Origin: Saccharothrix australiensis
GTDB lineage: Bacteria > Actinomycetota > Actinomycetes > Mycobacteriales > Pseudonocardiaceae
Reading direction: 5' to 3'
Assembly: GCF_003634935.1 (NCBI RefSeq)
Contig: NZ_RBXO01000001.1
Span: 1,513,501 to 1,577,500, forward strand
DNA: 64,000 bases
Position 1 is the stretch's first letter; each line of letters starts with the position of its first letter. Of this stretch, positions 45,873 through 55,149 are shown in pieces. Under the pieces are notes generated by a model. The model saw nothing but the letters and a program-made list of their open reading frames with translations. It had not been told where the DNA came from and did not search any database. The translations under genes were made by a program, and so were the position numbers.

Positions 45873-48842
45873 TCACGTCAAGGGCACCTCCTCCGTGGAG
45901 GAATTGATCGGCCTCCTATGAAAATCGCGCGGGTTGGGTATGGGTCGTCCGGGGTGGCGCAGTTCGTCCAAGTGGTCCTGCAACGACGCGCCTTCGTTCC
46001 CGTCCAGGTCGCTCAGCAGGGCGGCGGCCTTGGTCCAATGGCGTTCCGCGGCGGCGGGGTCGCCGAGCGCCACCAACGCGTGTCCGAGCATGTGCAGGGC
46101 GCGGGCGAGGACCGCGGCGGTGCCGGCTTCCACATCCAGGGCGACGGCACGTTGTGCGCAATCGACTGTCTCTCGGAATTCACCGAGGTCGTAGTGCATC
46201 TCGGCTTCGACGGTCAACGCATCCGCCAGCGCCGACCGGTCACCGCTCGCTTGGGTCACCGCAAGCGCCGCCTTCAGCCGATCGCGCGCTTCGTCATGCC
46301 AACCGTGTTGGTGCAGAAGTCGGCTGATGTCGATGAGCGTGGTGCCCCGACCGCGGACATCACCGATGCGGTCCCAGATCGCAAGGGCGGATGTGAAGAA
46401 GTCCAAGGCCGAATCGTCACGTGCCGTGCAGCGGTGCGCGCGTCCGAGCAGCCTCAGGGTGGCTGCCTCCAACGCGGGCATGTGCAGGGTGCGGGCCGAA
46501 TCCAGCGTGGCGTGGAGGTGCACGACCGCCTGGCCGACCTGGTTCTGTGCCAAGTGGACTCGGGCCAGGTTGTACACGGCGACTGCCACCACCTGTGGAA
46601 GACCGTGCTCACGAGCGGCCTCCACCGATCTCTCGAAGCACTCCGCGGCTGCACCGTACTGGCCGAGTCGGAAGTGGACGGTGCCGATGTCGTTCAACGC
46701 CCCGGCCCGGCCCTCCACACCTTGCGACACCATCGCCGCCTCCAGCGCGGCGCGTTGGCAGACCAGCAGGTCCTCGTAGTAGCCGAGCCGGTCGAAGATC
46801 TCCTGCACGTTGGCCGCCAGCCGCCAAGCGTGCTCGTGGAAGCCGTGACCGACCGCCCTCAAGATGGCCGTGACGAGGTTCGCGCGCTCTTTGGCGAACC
46901 AATCCAACGCCTTCTGATCGCTGGTGAACGGCGCGGCCGGCGGCACACCGTCCAACGGCGGCACGGGGCTCTGGTCGGGGGTCAGTCGTGCATACGCCGC
47001 CGTCGCGGTGGCCAGGTAGTGGTCGAGCAAACCGGTCAGCGCGGTCTTCCGCGTTGCCGGGGACTCCTCGTGGCGGACCAGGTCGACCGCGTAGCCGTGC
47101 ATCAAGTCGTGCAGCCGGAACCGCCGTGCGGCGCCGTACTGGAGGAGGTTGGCCTTCGTCAGCGCGCTCAGGTAGCGGGTCGTGGTGCTGATGGGCTCGC
47201 CGATCAGGGCGCTCGCCGCCTCGGGGCCGAACTCGGTCGTGAAGTGCAGGCCGAGCATCCGGAACATCCGTGCGCACGCTGCCGGCAGTGAGCGGTAGGA
47301 CCAGGAGAACGCCGCCGACAGGGTGGCGTGCTCATCGTCGCTGTCGTCGGACGAACCCAGGATGCCCAGACCCTCGGGACCCTTGAACTCGTCGACGAGA
47401 TCCGCCAACGCGGTCTCCGGGCGCAGCGCGACGTGCTCCGCGACGATCCGCAACGCCATCGGATGGCCATCGGAGCGTTTGGCGAGCTCGTTCACTGCTT
47501 CGGGGTCCTCGTTGACCCGTTGTGCACCGATCACGTCGCACAAGAGCGATTCGGACTCGGTCGCGGACAGTTGCGGTACGTGGATCACCTGCGCGTCGTC
47601 GTGCACCGGCAGGGCGAACAGCCGGGTGCGGCTGGTGATGACGGTGAAGCACGGGGTGGTCGCGTCGAGGATGGGGCGGACCTGGTTGCTGTCGCGTGCG
47701 TTGTCGAGCAGCAGCAGCACCGCGTGTCCGTCGAGCACGCGGCGGAGGCGGGTCCGGCGTTCCTGCCCGGTGACGGGGATCGGCTCGACGTCGAGCTTCG
47801 CGAGCAGGATGCCCAGCGCGTCGTCCGGGGCCAGCGGGTTGGCGGGGCCGAAGCCCTGGAGGTCCAGCACGAGCTGGCCGTCCGGGAACCGGTCGACGCG
47901 TCGGTGCGCCCAGTGGACCGCGAGTCGCGTCTTGCCGATGCCAGGCATCCCGTGCAGCGCGATCACCTGTCCGCACACGCCTGATTCGAGCACCTCGTCC
48001 ATCCGGGCCAGGAGGTCCGCCCGTCCCGCGAACTTCTTGAGGTCCCTCGGCAGGTCGCGCGGAGGCACCCGGCGCGGCGCGGGTCCGGCGGGGCCGGTGC
48101 CCGCCTGCTTGCGCAGGATGGCCAGGTAGGCCGCGCGCAGCTCCGGGCCGGGCTCCGCGCCCGTCTCCGCCATCAGGTTCGCGCAGAACCGCGTGTGGAA
48201 TTCCAGTGCGCGGGAATACTTGCCCAATCCGTCGAGCGATTGGAGGTAGAGGCGCGCGAAGTTCTCGTCCAGTTCGTGCTCGCGGGTGAGCCGCCCGGCT
48301 TCACCCATCACCTCGGCGTGTTCGCGCAGTTGGAGACGACTGTCCAGCAAGGCGTGCTGGGCGGGTATTCGGTCGAACGTCTCCATCTGGTCGCGGCAAT
48401 GGTCCGCCCATCTTCCGTCCAGTTCTTGGAGTGGTCGCCCCTGCCAGAGCCCGAGAGCCTCGCGGAGCAACTCCTTCGCACGCACGTGATCGTTTCGGGC
48501 GGCGGCCGACCGACCTGCTTCCGCCAATTTGCGGAAACGGTGGTAGTCGACCAGCCCGTCCGCGAGTTCCAGTCGGTACGCATCGCCTTCCTTGTGTATC
48601 CGGCCACCCGAGCCGGACTTGGTCAGCACGGCTCGCAAGCGGCTGATCAGCGGTTGGAGCTTGCCCCGCACCTCTGCGGGTGCACTGCTCCGCCACAGTT
48701 CCCGGGCGATCCGGTCCACCGGCACCGGTTCGCCCGTGTAGTACAGCAGCAATGCGAGAACGGCCCGCTGCTTGGTCGACCCGAGGTCGAAATCATTCCC
48801 GTCGATGTGTAATCTGGTCTTCCCGAGGATCTTGAATTCCAC
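45873..48842 (-). CDS. SARP-type regulator with NB-ARC and TPR domains
   Basis: 989 residues. Winged helix about 1-92, BTAD 95-245, NB-ARC with Walker A GMPGIGKT at 298-305 and VLLLLDNARD Walker B, a winged-helix-like HETHS-type region, and TPR repeats from about 630 to 950 (ALNDIGTVHFRLGQYGAAAECFERSVEAAREHG). The GTG at 48842 has AAAGGAGG five bases upstream; the frame continues open but is not needed. It is divergent from the GT-B-like gene at 49038 across 195 bases, so the two likely share regulation. Confidence 0.92.
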   Translation of the reverse strand: MEFKILGKTRLHIDGNDFDLGSTKQRAVLALLLYYTGEPVPVDRIARELWRSSAPAEVRGKLQPLISRLRAVLTKSGSGGRIHKEGDAYRLELADGLVDYHRFRKLAEAGRSAAARNDHVRAKELLREALGLWQGRPLQELDGRWADHCRDQMETFDRIPAQHALLDSRLQLREHAEVMGEAGRLTREHELDENFARLYLQSLDGLGKYSRALEFHTRFCANLMAETGAEPGPELRAAYLAILRKQAGTGPAGPAPRRVPPRDLPRDLKKFAGRADLLARMDEVLESGVCGQVIALHGMPGIGKTRLAVHWAHRRVDRFPDGQLVLDLQGFGPANPLAPDDALGILLAKLDVEPIPVTGQERRTRLRRVLDGHAVLLLLDNARDSNQVRPILDATTPCFTVITSRTRLFALPVHDDAQVIHVPQLSATESESLLCDVIGAQRVNEDPEAVNELAKRSDGHPMALRIVAEHVALRPETALADLVDEFKGPEGLGILGSSDDSDDEHATLSAAFSWSYRSLPAACARMFRMLGLHFTTEFGPEAASALIGEPISTTTRYLSALTKANLLQYGAARRFRLHDLMHGYAVDLVRHEESPATRKTALTGLLDHYLATATAAYARLTPDQSPVPPLDGVPPAAPFTSDQKALDWFAKERANLVTAILRAVGHGFHEHAWRLAANVQEIFDRLGYYEDLLVCQRAALEAAMVSQGVEGRAGALNDIGTVHFRLGQYGAAAECFERSVEAAREHGLPQVVAVAVYNLARVHLAQNQVGQAVVHLHATLDSARTLHMPALEAATLRLLGRAHRCTARDDSALDFFTSALAIWDRIGDVRGRGTTLIDISRLLHQHGWHDEARDRLKAALAVTQASGDRSALADALTVEAEMHYDLGEFRETVDCAQRAVALDVEAGTAAVLARALHMLGHALVALGDPAAAERHWTKAAALLSDLDGNEGASLQDHLDELRHPGRPIPNPRDFHRRPINSSTEEVPLT

Positions 48843-49037
48843 CAGCGCCTCCTTTCGCCGGCGGGCGCCGCGGAAACACAGTGTGCGGTAGTCGCGGGCG
48901 ATTCCGCAGCTGTCTCGAAGGCATTGCTCCGATGTGGGGACGGCCACCCCTGCGATCGGCGGTGCAAGCGGGCTGCAAGTTCCCGGCAAACCGGCACCGG
49001 AGGCTTGTCCCCACGCAGTAGCGGGAGGGGGAACAGC

Positions 49038-50228
49038 ATGACGAGAACCGAGTGGTTGCGGGCCCCGGTCGGGATCGACGCCCCACGGTGGGTTACCAGG
49101 GGTAGGTGCCGGCAGGTGCTCGCCGTGGTGCACACGGTCGCCAGCGGGCAGCGACTGCTGGAGGCGGTCGAGTTGATCGAATCGGATACCAGGGTGCAGG
49201 TCACGTTCAGCCAGGCCCCGGACACCTTCTCCACGGGGGTGGGAGAGTTCCTCCGGTCGACCCGCGGCATCGTGCTGTCGTGGGAGCAGGCGACGCGCGA
49301 GCGGTTCGACCTCGCGTTGGCGGCGTCATACGGTTCGCTGCACCACGTGCACGCGCCGATGCTGGTGATGCCGCACGGCGCCGGGTTCGGCAAGTCCGTG
49401 TCCGTCGCCGGACCGCCGCAGGTGTACGGACTGGACGCGCAGCGGCTGCTGCACAACGGGGAGGTGCTGGCGGCGGCGCTGGTGCTGTCGCACGAGAACC
49501 AGCGGGAAGTGTTGCGCCGGCAGTGCCCTGAGGCGTTGGACGTGGCGGTGGTGGCGGGCGATCCCTGCTACGACCGGATGGTGGTGAGCCTGCCGAGACG
49601 CGCGGACTACCGGACGGCACTGGGCGTGGGCGCGGAGGAGCGGCTGCTCGTCGTCACGTCCACGTGGGGGCTCGACTCGTTGTTCGCGCGGTTCGAGGAC
49701 CTGCTGCCGCGGCTGCTCGAAGAACTCGGGACGCGGGGGTACCGGGTGGCCGCGATGCTGCACCCGGCCGCCTGGTTCGCGCACGGGCTGCGGCAGATCG
49801 GCGCGTGGCTGGCGGAGTGCGTGGACGCCGGGCTGATCGTCGTTCCGCCCGAGGTGGATTGGCGGGCGGCGGTGATCGCGGCCGACCACGTCGTCGCCGA
49901 TCACGGCTCGGTCGGGGTCTACGCCGCCGCGATAGGCACACCGGTGGTGCTCGCGGATGCACCGGTGGGAGCGGTGCTCGGCGAAGGTTCGGCGCAGGAC
50001 CTGCTGCGGCGGCTCGCCCCTCGGCTCAGGCACGACCGGCCGGTGGCCGATCAGCTGGCCGTCGCCGCGAGCACCGCCGGGGTGCTGGCCGAACGGGTCC
50101 GGGACTGCCTCACGTCGTGCCCGGGGCGCTCGGGAGCCGAGTTGCGACGGGCCATGTACCGGCTGCTGGGTATGCCGGAACCAGGGCGGCACCGAGCGCA
50201 GGCACCGGTCCCGGTGGTGACGCTGTGA
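49038..50228 (+). CDS. GT-B-fold-like protein of unknown function
   Basis: 396 residues. Two Rossmann-like halves are visible: an N-terminal part (CRQVLAVVHTVASGQRLLEAVELI, then RFDLALAASYGSLHHVHAPMLVMPHGAGFGK) and a C-terminal part (ERLLVVTSTWGLDSLFARFEDLL, AADHVVADHGSVGVYAAAIGTPVVLADAP) that looks like the nucleotide-sugar or glycerophosphotransferase domain of CDP-glycerol-type enzymes. The ATG has GGGAGGGG upstream. It is encoded with the 112-residue protein by an overlapping GTGA and is divergent from the SARP gene. Similar proteins sit next to SARP genes in streptomycetes (from memory), suggesting a linked pathway. Confidence 0.7.
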   Translation: MTRTEWLRAPVGIDAPRWVTRGRCRQVLAVVHTVASGQRLLEAVELIESDTRVQVTFSQAPDTFSTGVGEFLRSTRGIVLSWEQATRERFDLALAASYGSLHHVHAPMLVMPHGAGFGKSVSVAGPPQVYGLDAQRLLHNGEVLAAALVLSHENQREVLRRQCPEALDVAVVAGDPCYDRMVVSLPRRADYRTALGVGAEERLLVVTSTWGLDSLFARFEDLLPRLLEELGTRGYRVAAMLHPAAWFAHGLRQIGAWLAECVDAGLIVVPPEVDWRAAVIAADHVVADHGSVGVYAAAIGTPVVLADAPVGAVLGEGSAQDLLRRLAPRLRHDRPVADQLAVAASTAGVLAERVRDCLTSCPGRSGAELRRAMYRLLGMPEPGRHRAQAPVPVVTL

Positions 50229-50563
50229 AGGACTCGACGCTCGCCGACGTGATCGTGCGGTCCACCGCGGACGTCGAGGTGCTGCGATCCTCGCTGCGGC
50301 GCAGCCCGTACGCCGAACTCGCGGTCGGAGTGGTCGACGACGGCGTGCTGGCCGTCACGCCGGGTGGTGAGGTGGTGGCGTTCGCGGGTCCGCTGGTCGG
50401 GTGCCTCGCGTCGGAGGAGGCGTGGCGTCCGGTGGTCGGCTCGCTCTACGCCTGGCGTATCGCACGGCTCGACTTCGGGATGTTGCGTCACCACGGGCTG
50501 CCGCTGTGGTGCCGACGACACCGTGCCGAGCGGTCACCCTGTGGGCGGCTTGAGCCGCGCTGA
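50225..50563 (+). CDS. Small hypothetical protein coupled to the GT-B-like gene
   Basis: 112 residues. The GTG overlaps the stop of the previous gene (GTGA). It has two short beta-rich stretches (AELAVGVVDDGVLAVTPGGEVVAF) and ends in a basic tail; no known motif. Its last 30 bases overlap the end of the convergent NB-ARC gene. The pair is probably one transcript. Confidence 0.6.
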   Translation: MKDSTLADVIVRSTADVEVLRSSLRRSPYAELAVGVVDDGVLAVTPGGEVVAFAGPLVGCLASEEAWRPVVGSLYAWRIARLDFGMLRHHGLPLWCRRHRAERSPCGRLEPR

Positions 50564-52618
50564 GATCTCGATCGCCCGCCGGGAACCCAGTTTGGTCAGC
50601 AGGTCCAGGGCGTGCCGCCAGTGCTCGGCGGCACGCGCCGGATCGGTCGCCGCCTCGGCCAGCACCTCGTGGGCCTCCGCCGCGCCCCGGTCGGAACCCA
50701 GGGCCAGCATGTCCGCCAGCGCCAGTGCGCCCACGCGGGCGGCTTCCTGGGCGTTGCCGGTCGAGTGGTGGAGGCGTGCTTCCACGACCGCGACGCGCGC
50801 CCGGTTGTACGGGTCCGGCTCCGCGAGGCCGTCGAACAGCGTCGCCGCCTCGCGCAACGCCACCAGGCCCTCGGTGGCGCGCTCGGCGCGACCGAGGGCG
50901 TCACCGAGGTGGATCAAGGTGAGGCCGAGGCTGCGGTTCGCGTCGAGCTCGCGATTGATGCGCACCAGTTCTTCCAACTCCGCCAGTGCCTCGGTCAACC
51001 GCCCCTGCTGGAGTTGGAGCAGCGCCAGCATCTCACGCGCGTCGGCCGCCCCACGTCGGTCGCCTGCTCTGGTCGCGCACGCCATCGACGCCGTGAGGTG
51101 CTCCTCGGCCTCTGCCTGCCTGCCCAGCGTCGTGCACGCCATGCCCTGGCGCTTCAGCATCACCGCTTCCGCGATCGGGTCACCCCAGCGGCGGGCCGCG
51201 GCGATGCCCCAGTCGTTGATCTCCAAGCGGTCGCGGTAGTGCTTGTGGTGCAGGAGCAGCGGCCACATCACATCCGCCAGCTGCCAGGACAGGCGGTCCC
51301 AGCCGTGGCTCAGCGCGACCTTGCCGGCGGCCATCAGGTTCGCCCGTTCCGCCTCCAGCCAGGCAAGCCCCTGTATGCGGTCCAGCGTCGGCAAGTACGT
51401 CGGCTCGTTCGTGAACTCGTAGGGAAGGCGGTTGCGATGGGGCGTGACCGCGCGGTCGGCGACCTGGGCGGCGGCCAGGTACCACTCCAGCATCCGGTGC
51501 AGCGCCTCGGCGCGTTCGGTGGCGCCTGCCTGGTCGCGGGCGTGCAGACGCACGAGGTCGTGGAAGCGGTAGCGGTCCTCGCGCACTTCTTCCAGGAGGC
51601 TGCCCTGCACCAGTTCGTCGAGCACGTCCGGCGCGGCGTCATCCAGCACGGACACCGCCACCGACGGGCCGAAGTCCCGACCGGGGTGCAGGGCGAGGCG
51701 GCGGTACAGCGCGGCGGCCGTCGGGCGCAGGGCGCGGTAGGAGAGGTCGAACGTGCTGCGCACGGACAACTCGGGTGACGAGGAGAGAACCGCCAGCCGG
51801 CCGCGCTCGTCGTCCAGCTCGGCCACCACCCGCTCGACGGACCACCGCGGGCGGGTGACCAGCCGGGCGGCGGCTATCCGGAGTGCTATCGGGAGGCCGC
51901 CGCACATGGACACCAGCGTGCGGGCCGGTGCGCGTTCCCGCGTGACCCGCGTACCGCCGACCGCCAGGTCGAGCAGCCGGATGGACGACGCGACACCCAA
52001 CGGGCCGATGTCGAGCAGCCGGGCACCCTCGGTGATGAGACCGGCGAGCCGACTCCGGCTGGTGACCAGGACCGCGCTCCGGTCGGAGGCCGGCAGCAAG
52101 GGGCGGACCTGGGCGGCGGAGAGGGCGTTGTCCAAGAGGACCAGGAGGGCTCGGTCGGCGGTCAACGAGCGGTACAGCGCGGCCTGCTCGACCAGCTCGG
52201 CGGGTACGCGTTCCGGCGGCACGCCCAGCCCGCGCAGGAACAGGCCGAGGGCCTCGCCGGGCAGCACCGGCTCGCCGCCGCTGAAGCCCGCGAGGTCGAC
52301 GTACAGCTGGCCGTCCGGGAAGCGGCGCCCGTGCGCCCAGTGCAGCGCGAGCGCGGTCTTGCCGACCCCGCCCGGACCGCACAGGACGGCGAGCATCCGA
52401 CCGTCCTGGCCGTGGATGGTGTCGAGTTCGGCTTGTTCGTCCGCACGACCGGTGAAGTGCGCCGGCGCGGCGGGCAACTGGCGCGGCACCATCGGCTGCG
52501 GCGCGTTGTGGTGGAAGTGGATGCCGCCGTGCACTTCGCCCGCTTGGACCGCACCGCCGATCACCGATCCGGTCAGGTCATTGCGCAGCCCGCCGTCCCC
52601 GCCGCTCCCGGTCGTCAT
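50534..52618 (-). CDS. NB-ARC-TPR (NLR-like) protein with N-terminal RHIM-like motif
   Basis: 694 residues. The N terminus, residues 13-35, is a RHIM/BASS-like motif (NDLTGSVIGGAVQAGEVHGG then IHF). An NB-ARC ATPase follows: Walker A GPGGVGKT at 81-88, LLVLLDNALSAAQVRPLLP, and VLVTSRSRLAGLI. From about 440 come TPR-like repeats (ALLQLQQGRLTEALAELEELVRINREL). Unlike the two SARP proteins in the window it lacks a DNA-binding domain. This is the layout of a bacterial NLR that signals by amyloid templating; a small protein at 33 kb carries a matching motif. The ATG at 52618 gives the motif near the N terminus, though the frame is open further upstream. Confidence 0.85.
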   Translation of the reverse strand: MTTGSGGDGGLRNDLTGSVIGGAVQAGEVHGGIHFHHNAPQPMVPRQLPAAPAHFTGRADEQAELDTIHGQDGRMLAVLCGPGGVGKTALALHWAHGRRFPDGQLYVDLAGFSGGEPVLPGEALGLFLRGLGVPPERVPAELVEQAALYRSLTADRALLVLLDNALSAAQVRPLLPASDRSAVLVTSRSRLAGLITEGARLLDIGPLGVASSIRLLDLAVGGTRVTRERAPARTLVSMCGGLPIALRIAAARLVTRPRWSVERVVAELDDERGRLAVLSSSPELSVRSTFDLSYRALRPTAAALYRRLALHPGRDFGPSVAVSVLDDAAPDVLDELVQGSLLEEVREDRYRFHDLVRLHARDQAGATERAEALHRMLEWYLAAAQVADRAVTPHRNRLPYEFTNEPTYLPTLDRIQGLAWLEAERANLMAAGKVALSHGWDRLSWQLADVMWPLLLHHKHYRDRLEINDWGIAAARRWGDPIAEAVMLKRQGMACTTLGRQAEAEEHLTASMACATRAGDRRGAADAREMLALLQLQQGRLTEALAELEELVRINRELDANRSLGLTLIHLGDALGRAERATEGLVALREAATLFDGLAEPDPYNRARVAVVEARLHHSTGNAQEAARVGALALADMLALGSDRGAAEAHEVLAEAATDPARAAEHWRHALDLLTKLGSRRAIEISARLKPPTG
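52514..52582 (-). other. RHIM-like (BASS-type) motif, N-terminal copy
   Basis: The 23 codons for residues 13-35 of the NB-ARC protein. Core AVQAGEVHGGIHF matches the copy at 32978-33046 in every glycine of the core and in Q-A-G. Confidence 0.6.
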
Positions 52619-53411
52619 GCGGTCCCCTCCCGCCGCTATACGCCAATACGACCGTACGGTACGCAGCGGCAGAGGCGGGGTGATATGCCGAAACGGTGAG
52701 TGGAAACCACCCGCACCGGGCAATGAGCGACCCGGTCGGACACGGAACGTCTGCACTCGGTTGTGGCTTTGAGGCGAATCGCGGTCACCTGTTTCGCGGC
52801 AGGTCGTGGTCCGTTCGGTCGAGAATGAGACGCGGGGATCGCGCGTAACGGCTCGGCGCTGCCGGCAGTCCTGCGGAAGGGGGTCTCGACATGCCGATTG
52901 GAATGTCCGGCAGCCGAAAGCAGTGGCACGTGCCGGGCGTGGCGCACTTACGGGCGGCGAGGGGCTCGTTCCGGTGTCGAGCCCGGTGGTAGCCGTCGCG
53001 CAGGCGGTGGTGCGGGGCCGGGGTGGCTCCCGGCACGCACCTTGTCATCATCGCGACTGCGATGCGAAATCGTCGGACGGTCGTCGATGGTGTCGGCTCG
53101 GAATTCGGTGCTGGTTCTCGTGCCGCGAACAATGGCGATCTGCCGGTCGTCTGCGGTGAGGAGTGCGTCCCATGTCGGATTCGCCGGAGTAAGGGGGCTT
53201 TCGGCATACCTGTGTCGACGAAGACGCGAACCGGGTCGGTTTCCACGTCTGACGCCACAGTCTCAAGTATCTGCCGCAAGCGCGATGGTTGGTGAGCGTT
53301 GCGGGCCACCGTCCAACGCGACTCGATTCGAGTGGCCTCGCTCACCCCACCGGCACGCCGGGGCGGTCCTCGCGCCAACGGCACGTGGTGCAGCGCGGCG
53401 GAGATGCGAAA
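52619..53411. other. Gene-poor region before the tRNA-Lys element
   Basis: About 790 bases. Several open frames exist on both strands (for example 53023-53295 plus and 52785-53384 minus) but they overlap each other and have no ribosome sites or recognisable domains, so I call none. The minus-strand piece LRQILETVASDVETDPVRVFVDTG at 53145-53290 looks somewhat protein-like and may be a relic. Confidence 0.5.
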
Positions 53412-53442
53412 AAACCAGGCCGGTGGAATACCGGCCTGGTTT
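53412..53442 (-). terminator. Original tRNA-Lys terminator, left of attL
   Basis: AAACCAGGCCGGT and ACCGGCCTGGTTT form a 13-bp perfect stem with a five-base loop. On the minus strand it is followed by a run of U. It stands where the tRNA transcript would have ended before integration. Confidence 0.75.
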
Positions 53443-53447
53443 CGGTG

Positions 53448-53486
53448 TGTGCGCCGCCAGGGACTCGAACCCCGAACCCGCTGATT
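53448..53486 (-). repeat. Left attachment repeat: tRNA-Lys 3' end fragment
   Basis: A 39-bp exact copy of 56283-56321, covering the tRNA-Lys 3' half from the anticodon loop to past its 3' end. To its right the sequence no longer matches a tRNA. It marks one end of the integrated element. Confidence 0.9.
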
Positions 53487-53817
53487 TCGGGCGACGTCTG
53501 TCGTTGCCTAGCACTGATGGCCAACTATGGCCACTACCAGTGGTGATGCAGAACGCAACTGGCCACAGTGGACTCTTTTTTGGGGTCATTTGTGGTTGTT
53601 TTGTAGGGGGTAAGTCATGGATTTGATCATATGGCTTGGTCGAGGGGTTTGCGTGCGGCGGCGCGCTGGACGTGCGGCCTGGCGGGTTGCTACGCACGGT
53701 TGTGGAGCCTGTTCCCACAGTGCCGACACGCCGGATCTGCTGAGGGTCTGTTCGATACTTGCGGCTGCTTGTAGCCTGGGTCACATCGGTTGATGTGCGC
53801 TACCTGTAAGGGTCTAG

Positions 53818-54615
53818 ATGAACAGCGGCGACTCCGCAGCACGACGTCTGTACACTTTGCTTTCTGAGTTGCAAGGGTACTGGGACAGTAATCACAACCT
53901 TCTAACGGCCTGGCAAGAAGCGTTCGCCGCCGTGGACGGGGATGGTGAGAAGCGTTCGATCAGCAGTATTCAGATTTCCCTCGGCAGTCTGATCGCTGAT
54001 ATTCAGGTCGATGCGCAGGCTTTGGACCCTAACCCGCCTGTGGCTGCTACGATGCAATACTTGAATGACTGGACTCGGGTCTGCTTCGGCAGAGGGTTCG
54101 ACCCCGGCGGGACGGCGCTCGTTTCGGTCCAGCGCATACCGCAGCACGCCATAGACGGTCTGTTGCTCATCGCTTCGCTGAGTGAGGTAAATTTTAACGC
54201 AAAGAAAATTGAGTCGGATCAGCTGGAGTTGCTCGGGCGTCAGGCTGAGGAGTTGCTCAAGGAGTTGAGGGCGGATACCTTGCTGCCTGCAGAACTGCGA
54301 CGAAAGCTTGTTCGTGCGGTTCTCGAAGTGGCTGATTCTATCCGCGACTATCGCATTCGGGGGAGTGCGAATCTGGAGCGGGCGGGGCAGGTTCTAGTTG
54401 GCTATATGGCCACGGGCGAAGTGGCCGTAGATGAGCCCGGTGTGGCCTCTGCTTGGAGTAAGGTTCGTAGATTCGTGCAGTATCTGGTGGCAACCCTACG
54501 ATTTGGGCAGGGCTTTGCCAGTCTGATGAATGGCGAGGTTTCCGATGCGATTGAGCAGATAGAAGGTGCGTCGGACGTTTTCGAAGCTGAGATCGTTGAT
54601 GACCAGCGGGAGTGA
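53818..54615 (+). CDS. Element cargo: unknown 265-residue protein
   Basis: A 265-residue, mostly helical, soluble protein of unknown family. Segments include AARRLYTLLSELQGYWDSNHNLLTAWQEAFAAV, ISLGSLIADIQVDAQALDP, QLELLGRQAEELLKELRADTLLPAELRRKLVRAVLEVADS and AWSKVRRFVQYLVATLRF. It uses A/T-ending codons (AAT, AAA, ATT) far more than its neighbours, a sign of transfer. No enzymatic motif is seen. The ATG has an AAGGG upstream. Being the only intact accessory gene of the element it is the natural candidate for a selected trait such as phage defence, but that is inference. Confidence 0.75.
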   Translation: MNSGDSAARRLYTLLSELQGYWDSNHNLLTAWQEAFAAVDGDGEKRSISSIQISLGSLIADIQVDAQALDPNPPVAATMQYLNDWTRVCFGRGFDPGGTALVSVQRIPQHAIDGLLLIASLSEVNFNAKKIESDQLELLGRQAEELLKELRADTLLPAELRRKLVRAVLEVADSIRDYRIRGSANLERAGQVLVGYMATGEVAVDEPGVASAWSKVRRFVQYLVATLRFGQGFASLMNGEVSDAIEQIEGASDVFEAEIVDDQRE

Positions 54616-55149
54616 GTAGCGTTGTTCGGTGGCAATTCGGCGGAGCCGTCGCGGCAGTCGATCGCCGTGCCCAGCATTGTCGGGTCTTGGAGCGCGCGAT
54701 CCATCCGAGTCGGTAGGCCGGAAGCGGTCGGGGCTGGGCTGCCCCGCTTGGTAGCGCGTCGCCGTCCCGGCCGCGTGCACCGACTCCGCGCGCGGCCGAC
54801 GGGCGGAGCGAAGCGGGAGTCCGGCGTGCCGCGATGCGGGGAGTCGGTGCCAACCTGAGTCGGGATCGGCCACGCGCTACCGCAGGCGGCGCGCCTTGAT
54901 CCTCTAGAGCCGAGTTCGGCAGAGCTACGTCGAACGCGGGGCGGGGTGAGGTTCGTCATGCTGGTGATGATGGCGCTCGGACGCTCCTAGGCGAACAGTT
55001 CAGCCTTGCCGGGTTTGTTGGCGTAGCCGATGACTTGAGTGGATCGCCCAACGGGTGACGTGGATAGCTGAGTACGACCGGGCGTTGCTGGTGGCTGCGG
55101 GACCGCCCGATGTTTCGGCAACTCGGCAGGCGGCTTGATCACAAGGGCG
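54616..55149. other. Decayed region of the element
   Basis: Some 530 bases without an intact gene. Just before the excisionase, 55034-55138 reads LEWIAQRVTWIAEYDRALLV then AAGPPDVSATRQAA in one frame and looks like the tail of a lost gene, possibly a replication or transfer gene of the ancestral element. A longer antisense frame lacks support. Confidence 0.4.

Noticed and set aside
53023..53295. A 90-codon plus-strand frame and overlapping minus-strand frames
   Set aside because: No ribosome site, no domain, and competing frames on the other strand. They may be relics but cannot be called genes.
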